Below, one piece after another: positions 11,431 through 21,888 of a stretch of DNA of 64,000 bases (its first letter is position 1; the number at the start of each line of letters is the position of its first letter). Made by a program: the position numbers and the translations under genes. Under the pieces are notes generated by a model that saw only the letters and a list, made by a program, of their open reading frames with translations, did no database searches and was not told where the DNA came from. The stretch comes from Mixia osmundae IAM 14324 (lineage: Eukaryota > Basidiomycota > Mixiomycetes > Mixiales > Mixiaceae): assembly GCF_000708205.1 (NCBI RefSeq), contig NW_014575559.1, positions 460,575 to 524,574 on the forward strand, written 5' to 3'.

Positions 11431-14400
11431 ATGAGCGAGCGGGCCCGTTGGGGATCGTACATCAAGCTGAACGAAGCCGTGCCTTGCTCGCACACCTACC
11501 TGCCTGAGCACGACGCTTCTTGTGCTCAAGTGCACATCATGGCTGAAGCCGCACAGCACGTGCAAGAGCCATCCCCTCATACTGAAGACACGACCATGCA
11601 GGAAGCCTCGGCGGACTGCTCTGCCGTGCAAACACTCAAGGAGACCTTCACTCGCATCGACTCGACGTACACTCGCTGCAAGACCAGCTTGAGCGTCTAC
11701 CTGACCTCCGTCACCTTTGCAACCACTCAGGCCGATGCTCACGTGCACACCTCATCTGCACCTGTGGCTGATTCGGCACCTCATGCGCCACACAAGCCAG
11801 AGTGCAAGCTCATCAGGCCGACACCAGACAACGCACAGACGGCTCTCACACAGGCCGATAGAGCGCTGGCCCATCAGATTCCTTCGGCAACTCCTGTCAG
11901 TACATTCACTCACCCCAACAGATCATCGAACAAGACCCGCACCCAGCAAGAGGAGTCATCGGATCTATGGAGCAACGCACTCCAGCAAGATCTTGCTATC
12001 CTCTCGAGCGACTTGCAGGCCTTTGCCCTCGCTGCAGAGTCACTGTCGCTCTCCCTCAATCTCTGCGAGTCAAGCTGGGACCACAACGGCCTCACACACA
12101 CTCAAGAGCTGCTCGAGTCCATCGGTCTCGAGCTTTGGAACCGAGCCATCTCACTCAAGAACACAAGCATCGAATCATGCGAGGTCAAGACGATCTGCGC
12201 TACCAGTGAGTTGAGCCCCACTTGATCTTGCTGGCGACTGACAAGGATACAGTCCGTCGTACTGCATTCTACTCAATACAAGCGCTCTATGCACTCCATC
12301 GCGCATCGAAACACACTTTGATCGCTAGCGCGCAAGATGTCAGCCAGGTACAGGCGGATTACGATCGTCTCGAACAGCGTCAAGTCATTCGTTTGCTCGA
12401 GACTGCGTCGCACACGGCTAGCGCACTCAAAGGTATGCCCGTCATCTGAACTGCTCACCATACTCAACATTGTGCAGCGTCGGGTCAGGCCCATGCAGCT
12501 TCGTTCTTACTTGAGCGAGCTGCGCAGGTATATGCTCCGACTTGCGTCCCTGGCCAAAGCTGATGTGCAGTGAGCAGTACTGCGAGGTCATTGAAACGCA
12601 GCATCACTGCAAAGCCGCCCATTCGACCGTCGGACTGACTATGGTGAGCGTGCTTTGCATATATACGAATGTCATCGACGCCTGACAAACTCAATGCAGA
12701 CCACAGACCATGACGGGTGCCTTTCAAAAGTCAGGAACTCTTATCAAGCCGAGCATGCGCATCTCAGTGTCCGCCATTCTTCGGCCTACGAGGTCGGTCA
12801 GAGCTTAGCAGCCTAGCATTTGACTTATCACGCTGGGCCATGCAGACACAAGCCCAGACTGCAGCTTCAAAAGCCTTGCTGCTCTTTCACTGCACTCGTG
12901 CCGAATTCGCATGGGAGGCTCACAAAGTCGATCTGACCTTTCACATGCTCTGCAAGGCTGCAGCAGAGGAAATTCTCAAGCACTGCACGATGATCGAGAT
13001 CGAGCGTCTCGGTCGTCTGACGCTCACTTGCGGTCTCGAGCTGCTCAAAGTAGACATGTCGCGCGAGAAGGCATTCGACTTTCTCAAGCTTGCCAACACC
13101 GTCCTTGACTGCCCTGCTGCTCACCAAGTCAACGCGCTCTCTGTGCTCAAGGTGAGCAAATTATCGCAGTGGAAGTGTAGTTAAACGATTATACTTTGCA
13201 TACAGGTTACCGCAATGCGCGCTTACGCATCTTCCCTGGGTCCATCAACCTCGACCTCTGATGCACAGCGCATCGAACAGGCCGAGACGACTATCAAAAC
13301 TCTCGTTCGCGATTCTCCAAACTTCGATACTTTTCGAACTTATCTGCAATGGCTCATCGTTCGTCGCGGCAAAGATGGAGATATACTGCAAGGCGCGCAA
13401 CCCCTTCACTTCAAGCTGACGCGGCTTAATCCAGAGTTCGACGTGCAGTCTTTGAACAGGCTTGTCATGCTATGCCAACGACAGAGAATGCAGTAGAGCA
13501 GTCAGTAGAGCACAACTTGACCTTTCATGACTGATCCAACGGAGACACAGGCTTCTGCAAGACACACAAGGCATCATCAAGTACGTCTCGCTATCTTTGC
13601 CAGTGCTGAGCTGATCATCTGCAGCAGGCGCCCGCTGAAGTTGCAGCTTCTCGTGTGCCTACTTCGCGCTGCTGTCCAGAAGGGCGCCACGCACGCCACC
13701 GGCTCGGCACTCCTCGCTTGTCTCTTCTTCGTCAGATACAAAGACCTTGATTCCGTCCATCAGATTTTCGATGTGATCAACAGCGAATCCCGTGGCAAGC
13801 TCGAGCATGACACCGCACTGGCCTGTCAGAGCCGACTGTGGCAGCTTGGCGATAAATGCTACCACGAGGACGACATTGCCACCGCTGCTTGCTGGTACGA
13901 GAAAGCTGGCAACGATATCTTTGCCGCTTCTGGCCGTGCAAAGCAAGTCAAAAGCCTCCGCAAATCTGCCATATGTCATCTGCATCTCAGCGATCACAAG
14001 AAGGCCGAAGAACTCATGCGCGCATGTGGCGAACCAGACGAGGCTGGTCACTTCAATGCCAAGCTTCTGGCTGCCATGCTCAAGGGCAACCCGCGCGAGA
14101 CATCAGAAAATCTACGTCGCATGATGGACTCGGGTGACTTTGATCAGCACAGTCTGGTCTGGATCTATCGAATGGCTTTCGACCTCGAGCAGAACAATGT
14201 CGTTGGCCAGGTTCTCAGCGCCATTGGTAAGATGTGTGCACGCTCTTTGCACGGACCAGCTGCTGCGGAGCTCTTGACGACTTTGCGACACCTGATCGAT
14301 GTCACAGCAGAGCGTCTGGACTCGGTCCGTGGGCTCGATCACAATGACCTGCTCGGAAAGGCTGTAGCATTCTTTGAGGCAGGCATCAGTGTCGTTAAAC

Positions 14401-16124
14401 AGATCGAGGGAACCGCCAAGGATATTTCAGACTGCAACAAAGAGCTCCACTGGATGCATCAGCAGGCCGCAAAGCTTTGCGAGCAGTACGCAAACGTCCT
14501 CGACAAACCCACCATGTGCCTCTTGTACGAAACCACTGCCAAACTCACCGAGCGCGTGCTCGTACATGAGACCAATGCTTCGCGCAAAAGCAAGCTCAAT
14601 GAACAGCTTCTCATCTCAAAGTTCGCTCTTGCAGCTCTCAAGGTCGGCAACATTGGACCTAATGACGAGTTGCCTTTGCAAGAAGCTCAGCAGAGCGATG
14701 AGATGATTTCCACGATCACGACGCACATCGAACAGGAGCAACAGATCGAGCAATCGCCTGTCATCGAGCGCGTCTACAGTGCCCTGCAAGTACTGATCTT
14801 CAAGATCCGCGCAGCCGCAGCAGAATGGGAGCGAATGCTCGCCTGCATGAATCATTGCATGCAGCTCAAAGCAGCCTGGCAGATCACCGCCGCTATGGCA
14901 GACTTTGCCCTGCAGAAAAAGCTACTGCCCGGCGAAGTGCTCGCAAACATTATGCAGCTCACCATGCAAGCTCAAGTTTCGTCCGGACATCTTGACATTG
15001 CTGCTTTCTCACGCTGGCTTCATGCTACCGTCGCCATCTTGACCTTGGCGTGTCAGCTCGACAAATCGTACGAGTACCTTGTCCAGGCGCTCGAGGTCAT
15101 GAAGCAATCCGACGAAGGCGCAATCCCTCAAGAAGAGCGCGACTGGATCATTACGACGACGTGGAACATGGGTCTCACGCTCTCACACAACAAGGAGAAG
15201 CTCGTAGAGGCAAAGAAATGGTGCGAACTTGCCCTCGCAATGGCCAAGCTCAGCAAAGACCAGACCCAGTACGAGACGGTGAGCTGGACCTCACAGAAAG
15301 CATGCTTGTACTGACTAGTAGACAGATGATGCACACCTATGAAAACGAGGTCGCGAAACGCTTCGAGACCCGCGTCTACGAAACTGTGACCACTTACACG
15401 ACCGTGCGCGATGAGGTCACGGGCGAGGAGACAACGCGCGAGGAAAAGGTAACACGCGAAGTGACGAAGGAAGACAAGAGCGCTACTGGCGGCCAGAACC
15501 AGAGTGGGTACACAGTCGGCTGCGAGAGTTCACAGCAAGTGTCGCGCACGAGCTCGTATCAGGTTCAGCGCGTCGAGACCCACAGTGAAGGCCAGGTGAC
15601 AGGCGAGCATATGCAAGGCGGTCAGTCAAAAGGCTGTCAGATCCAGGGCACGTACGAACAAGGCAACAAAGTCCAGAGTGGCTATGCTGTCGGCGACAGT
15701 CACATGGAGCAATCGCTTTCCACTTTGACGTTCCCAAGGTATGCGTCTGCACATCGTGTCCGGTGCGTCGCTGACGATCAAGTGCAGTCCTCGTCAGGTA
15801 ACGACAAGCACTGGCCATCTCGAGGAAGTAGACGAATGCAACATGCAAGCCAGCGAGTGGTCTTCGCGCGGCGGTCACATCTCTCCGCCCTCCTCTACGA
15901 CTACGGCCAGTAGCTCGCCTACGATTACGCGTATGACGACATCGGTCGTCTCGAGCATCAGTCAGCCCGAGTATGTCACGACATCTACGCGCAACCTTTG
16001 CGCTGGCGGATACAGCGGCAATCGCGCTCGAAATTACAGCGTAGACACCCAGAGCAGTCTCAGCACGACTGCTGCAGGTCTGAGCGAGGAGCGCTGGACT
16101 GTCACGCCCTTCAAGCCTCAATGA
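11431..16124 (+). CDS. SPO22/ZIP4 (TEX11-like) meiotic TPR protein with long C-terminal tail
   Basis: Spo22/Zip4 is a TPR-like scaffold of the ZMM group that promotes meiotic crossovers at the synaptonemal complex. Exons: 11431-12205 (ATG at 11539 has better context), 12253-12432, 12478-12527, 12578-12643, about 12735-13151, 13206-13492, 13551-13580, 13628-15278, 15326-15738 and 15788-16124, giving about 1,370-1,400 aa. Family-like stretches include LWQLGDKCYHEDDIATAACW, KSLRKSAICHLHLSDHKKAE and WNMGLTLSHNKEKLVEAKKW. One exon is only 30 nt. The segment 12644-12734 is unresolved: the acceptor after the best branch site (12699) leads to a stop. After the domain, a 47-nt intron joins about 250 residues rich in Thr, Ser, Gln and Val that I do not recognise. 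Confidence 0.75.
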
Positions 16125-16399
16125 ATAGGCTGGATGTAAAGAATGCAGCGTAGATGTCTGGCTAGCTTCACGAGCTCGATTTTTTTTTCGTGTCTACAAT
16201 CACGTGACGCGATCTCCTGACTCGCGCCCGGCGCCCGACGAGCATCTACGTGCGCTCGTTGCCGCATTGACGACCCCCAATCAAGCTGTTGCGGTATCGT
16301 TTCGAGTCAGTCTTGGCATACAGATAGTTGAGGCTTTGAGGCCTAGGGGCTCTATCACGGCTCTCTGGCTGTCGACGTGCGACTGGCGGCCAAGTCAAA

Positions 16400-18851
16400 A
16401 TGTACGCCGCACAGCAGCAGCAGCAGCGCAAGGCGAATGCAGCTAATCCCTACACTGCCAACCTCGTCATACCGCCCTATCAGCCTCCTCAGGGCCAGCG
16501 CACGACCACTTCGACGACGCCGACTGACTTTCTGGCTGGCAAGCGAAATGAGTACAATCTCACAACAAAGCAAGTCGACGAGATCTATGAGCCTTTAGAG
16601 ATGATCGGCAAGGGCAGCTTCGGGGTCATTCGCAAAGTACGCAGGCGACGTGATGGAGCTGTGAGTGCAGGAGTCCCACATCTCCCGTGTTGGTCTCATG
16701 AGAGGCGGCATGACAGGTCTTTGTGCGCAAGGAGATCAATTACCTCAAAATGAACGAAAGAGATCTCAAGCAGCTGTCAGAAGAAGTCAACATCCTACAG
16801 AACATGGAGAGCAACTATCACATCGTGCGCTACTACGAGCGTTTCGTCGACAAAGCCGAATACGTCGTCTTTATCATCATGGAGTATTGCGCTGGCGGTG
16901 ACTTATCGGCTCTCATCGGTCGCAACAGACGAGACAAGTGAGTCCCCATGGACTGTCGCGATCGTGGCATTGACAGCCTTGCAGCACACTCATACCTGAA
17001 GATCTCGTCTGGTCGTACTTGACCCAGATCGTCATCGCGCTTTCGGACTGTCACTCGGAGACCGACTCACAGAACCGCCCGAAGCAAGTCATCCTCCATC
17101 GTGATCTCAAGCCCGAGAATGGTCAGTCGTTATGAGGAGCCCGCAGCTGCCCGAGCTGATCGGCTACGCCAGTTTTCCTCGACAAGGATAACATGATCAA
17201 GCTTGGTGACTTTGGTCTGAGCAAGGCCATGGCATCTGCAGCATTCACCAACACCTACGTTGGCGTAAGTGGAACCCTGTTCATTCTGCACGCGCTCATC
17301 TTTTCACGCAGACACCGTACTACATGTCACCCGAGCTCATAAACGGTCAAGTCTACGACGCCAAATCGGACATCTGGGCTCTCGGCTGCTTGCTGTACGA
17401 AATCTGCGCTCACCAGTATGTCATTCCCTGCGTCGTAGGAACGATCCCTAACGCCATCTTTTAGCCCGCCTTTTCATCAGGCGCAGACTCAGCCGGAATT
17501 GACGAAGCTCATCCGCGAGGGCAAAATTCCTTCACTTCCGCGTGGATATTCCAGCAACCTCTCGAGCGTCATCAAGAGCATGCTACGACAGAATCCGAAG
17601 CTGCGACCGACAACGGCGCAACTCAAGACACTCGAGCAGTACAAGCGCGAGGCTCACACGCTTCAGCTCGTGCGCAGCAATGCACTCGTCAACGAAAAGC
17701 GCGAAGCAGTCGAGCGACGAGAAGCACGCGTTGCCGAACGCGAGAAAGCCCTCGAATTACGCGAGAAGCAGCTGCAAGTCGCCGAGGCAGCATTCCAGAC
17801 CGATCGCGCTCGATGGGCTCAGGCTATGGGTCACGGTCTACAGCCTGCTGGCATTGTGCGCTCAGAGTCCCTGTCAGCTCTGCCTACGGACAACAGAGTG
17901 GCCTACGACGGCTCGTCGGAAGATGAGGACGATGTCGCCTACCAACGCCATCGAGCTCATCGTACCTCGGCCTATCCTGAGATGACACTCGCCTTTCAGC
18001 GCGCGGTGATCCGTACGGCCAGCTCACCACGCGCGCCCCTTGGCGAGCGGTCACCTGGGTGCGTACCTGGAGAACACGTCAGGAACAATGCTGACATGCC
18101 TTACAGCAATGCCGATCTGAGCATGATGTCGATTGATACCCCCGCAACCTACAAATTCCGTCACTACGAGCCTCAGCAACAGATGCAGACACCAGGCGGC
18201 AAAAGGATCACAACGAGCAAGTCCATGCACAACCTGCAGACGCCCCGACAGGGAGCCAACAGTCCGGTGCCGATGGACATCAGTCCTCACCTCAGCCCGA
18301 GCAAAGTCCCGGTTGCCATCTCCCGCCGCCGAAGGATCTCGACTGCTGTCGGTGCCGCCACGCCTTTGCCTCCCTCGCCGACCAAAACGCCGCCTCTTGT
18401 GCATCTCAACAGCGAGCCAGCGGGCATCACAGATGCGCATCAGCGACCTTCAGCAGCAGCAAGGACAGCAACAGCGCCACCGGAGCTGCCGCCGTCTACC
18501 TACCAGTACGGCAGCGAGCCAATCTACGACATGAAGGATCAGGAGAACTTGCCTAGTCCGTTCCTGAAGAAGAAGCGTTCTCATCAGATGATCAGTCCGG
18601 TACTCGCTCAGCTGGAGCCAGCCCAGCTCAAAGCATCTCCGGAATTGACGCATCGCTCGTCGAAGGAGATACTAGCACCTTCTGCAGAGAATGTGGACAA
18701 CAACAAGGGAGCGCCTGTGATCCCTTCACGTTCGAAACGACCGACCATCGCTCGCCAGAGCCTGGCAAACCGTCTTGCTGTACACCGACTTACACAGGCG
18801 GCAGAGGCGCACACGAAGGTGTTCGGTGGCCCACAGCAGACGACGGCTTGA
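16400..18851 (+). CDS. NIMA-related Ser/Thr kinase (Kin3/Fin1/Nek2 type)
   Basis: These kinases act in mitotic entry and at spindle poles. Seven exons (16400-16660, 16717-16937, 16985-17121, 17173-17264, 17312-17415, 17465-18058, 18107-18851) give 717 aa. All six introns are 47-56 nt; the last is a 48-nt in-frame one (branch GCTGAC) whose removal is likely but not forced. The catalytic domain starts near residue 70 with the Gly loop [11 protein letters not shown]. It has the αC-like stretch [10 protein letters not shown], the catalytic [28 protein letters not shown] and the Nek-type [21 protein letters not shown] coiled coil of RRE/AERE heptads follows, as expected for Nek2/Kin3 dimerisation, then a disordered tail with many S/T-P sites. 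Confidence 0.9.
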
Positions 18852-18953
18852 TGGTTTGACGGGCTCTCATCTTGTCTGGTCTTGATTGATGTCCGTTACG
18901 ATTTTGTTTGAGATACCCTTGAAGCACTGTATAAGCCATGCATCCACCTTAGA

Positions 18954-21214
18954 TCAGGCTGCGTGAAAAACTGTCGGTGAAGTGCTCCAACGATCGCCGG
19001 TAGCAGGGATGAGCGATACGGGATCTGGCGCAAACGCATCGCGCGAGTTTGCGAGCCGCTGTATGACTTCTTCGGCCGAGTGTAAAGCCATCCGTGCGGC
19101 CGCCCGGCGTCGGACATTGATGTCTGCGCTAAGAAGCTCGAGAGCACTGCCGTGATTGATGATCGAGTCAGTTCCTGAGGCAATGTCTTCGTATGCAGTG
19201 AGTGATGGCAGAGGTGCAAGAGAGGCCTCGGCCAATGCTTCGCTGACTTTGCGTAACGAGCTCGAGGTCAGCTTTGCCTTCTCGGGCCGTTTATCGATGC
19301 GAACTTGTACGGGCATGGCAGACATGCTGTCGTTGGCGATGACGAGAGTGCAAGCACCGCAGCTGCCAGGCAGTTGCGACAGGTCTGTAGATTCTTCGTT
19401 CTCGCTTATGGTGGCTGTACGTGGCGCTTGCGGCGAAGGATGTGACGAAGTCAACGCAGCAGAAGAGAAGCGTTGCGTGAGACTTGGCCGTGTCTTCCTG
19501 ACAGTCGAGCCAGCGCCGGTCTGTACCTGCCCATCGTACCCTACAGTCTTGGCGCCGTTCAGCGCAGGGATGTCAAATTCGAGCTTCCAACTCTGAGCAT
19601 GCAATACGGTGATATCGAAACGGCCTTTGGAGAATGCGTTGCCGAAAAATCGAATGCGCGTCTCGTTGGCTGCGGTCGGTAGAGTGTCAGCTTTGTGCGT
19701 TGACAAGTAGATGAGCTCGTAACAGCCCGACGCCGGGTCAAAGCTCTCATTGAGAACCCGACAGTCGAGGTGTGGCAGTTGCGGCCGAACGAGATGAGGT
19801 GCGAAGCCGTAAGTCTGCAGATGATTGCGCAAACACGAGATCGATAGCGGCAGCGATAGCTGCAGCATGTTGTAGTAGCTCTCCGGTACTGCCCCACCAG
19901 GAGAGCTTCGACTGATGAAGGACACCCATAAGCCAGGCATAGCGGACTCTGTCTCTTCTGTGGATTGCTGGCTCACACTTCCGGGAGCCATGGGCCCAGA
20001 CAAGCGATTGGGAATGTTGTAAAGCAGAGGCTGAAATATCTTCTCTTGGCTGATGACGTGACTCATCTTGCGCGTTGGCTGTGGCTGATCGGGCATTCGC
20101 TTCGAGCGAGGACTGCTTCGCTGCGGCTGAGCATTGGGCATTGCCGATAGAGTCACAGGACTTTCGTCTTGAGAGTGTGTCGATACTGTCCGATATAAGT
20201 CAGACGGCCCGCGAGTATTGGGCGGCCGTGGTGTGATCATGGACAGAGCTGGTGCTTGTGGCTCGACGGAAGTGTCGTCCAGACTGAGAGGTGTCACGCG
20301 GGGCAAATCGTCTACATATCTCAGTTTCCAGCAGTTGAGATGAATCGTCGAGCGAACGACTTCTGTAGGCTGAAGAGTGGATCAGCCAGAATTCAGCTAC
20401 CACTCATGATCGAGGTGCTCACAGGTAACAGAGGATCTTCAACGGAAGTGACGCACATGTACGCCAGTTTGTCTTTGATCGCCTCATGATATCGACCAGC
20501 AATGCATGCATCCCGATCGCCAACAGGGAAGGCCGACTTTAGGCGCGCATATGACAATCTATCGCAGCTCGACAAGCGCTCTACTACGTATGCGGTCGAT
20601 GAATTGAAGCGAGGATCCCATTGGGCTCGTGCGCCAAAGGACTCTATCGTCGCGCTGACATCTTCGGGCTTCCAGCGGCCTGGTATGAAACCCTCACCCC
20701 TGAAGAAAGCTGTCGTTGTTGGATCATTGTTCGGCTTTGCGACGAAAACGGGCAACGCTGGCGAAGATTGCGCAGGCCTTTCCAGTCGTGGTGAGCGTGA
20801 GTCTGAATTGGTGGGTGACAGCCAAGGAGGCCTCTGTCGCTCTGGCGAAGTGTCTATTCGCATCGGTCGACGTACAGGCGATCCCGAAGCTGAGGACGAG
20901 TATCCCTCGTCGCCTTCTAGCCGAGTGCTTGTAGCACCTGTGCGCGAACGATCCTCGCGACCCTGGCTGTAGATCCGCACGCCGTGTTGGAGACCGTGGA
21001 ACGTCCATTGCTCGGGCGCAGGGGTCAAGCGCTCCAATGAGCCCGTCAGCGTCGAGCGTGTCGAACGACTGCTGTGCGACGCCTCATCATGAAGTGGGGG
21101 GAGGACAGGCACGCCCGTGAGCTGGGCAGCTACCTCATCGCTCGTAAGAGATTGGAAGAGCTCGAGGACGGTCGAGAGTGCTTGCTCGTGTCTGTGCTGA
21201 CTCTCGACGGGCAT
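18954..21214 (-). CDS. START-like lipid-binding domain protein
   Basis: Exons 20423-21214 and 18954-20369 give 735 aa. The 53-nt intron starts GTGAGC; of two nearby acceptors, only CTTCAG keeps the frame and yields LLPPTEVVRSTIHLNCW. The START-like region runs from about residue 170 to 290. It shows a GWW-type entry (FIPGRWKPEDVSATIESFG), the AQWDPRF strand, YVVERLSSCDRLSYARLKSA and FPVGDRDACIAGRY. START domains bind sterols or phospholipids in a cavity. The remaining 440 residues are mostly Ser/Pro-rich, with a possible second folded part around VSFISRSSPGGAVPESYYNM. No signal peptide or membrane span is evident. Convergent to the Kin3 gene, with 102 bp between stops. Confidence 0.6.
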
Positions 21215-21888
21215 CAGACAGCGAGTGATACCAGGCTCGACAGGACACGCCTTTCAGCTGAGCACTGATCGGCTGCGTGTCGGTCGAGCGCGCGAGCAGA
21301 GCACGTCACGATCGGCGAAGAGCGGGGAGGCAGTGATGCAGTGATGACGTCGACGGGCGCGAATAGCGAGGCCAGCTAGGTCCTCAGCAGGCCTGACCGG
21401 ATTCAAAATCTGCCAAGCCTCTTGCCTGCGACCTAGACACGCGGACGGAGGAGCCAGGCTCGACCTCAGACCGTCACAGAAGGAGTGAGGCGACTCTTTC
21501 GGGATCTCACGCCTCGCTGACCCGGGGAGGCGCGCAGTCTTCTCGTCAGCCTATCGTTCGTTCACAAGTCCACCGCTGGCACTCTGGCTGGACTCTGTTG
21601 ACTTGATAGCGCCATCCGGACATCGTACACCGTCGCTCCTTTGCATTTCACCGTGTAAGCACCCCGCCCAGCAAGCGCTGCAAACGATAGATAGCTATCT
21701 CAACCCTACGCCCACATCGGCGCAGTCATCAAATCACTCGCCCGCCTTTCGGAACGTAGACTGCTGCTAGTCACGGTGCGCTCATCGAAGCAACTTCGCA
21801 CCATCTGGCCTGCGCCTTAGTTGTCGCGTGTTCAGGGCTTGTTGACTAAGCCTGGTCTGCACTTCACCGGGGACCTTGTGCTCTGACA
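21215..21888. promoter_or_regulatory. Divergent promoter region, START gene / Rck2-like kinase gene
   Basis: This 674-bp gap has pyrimidine-rich stretches just upstream of the kinase ATG and several short GAGGCGA/CCTCGC-type direct and inverted matches around 21430-21540. No coding signal or RNA gene is seen. A similar GAGGCGAGTCAC-like stretch lies in the 2860-3420 gap, which may be chance. Confidence 0.4.
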
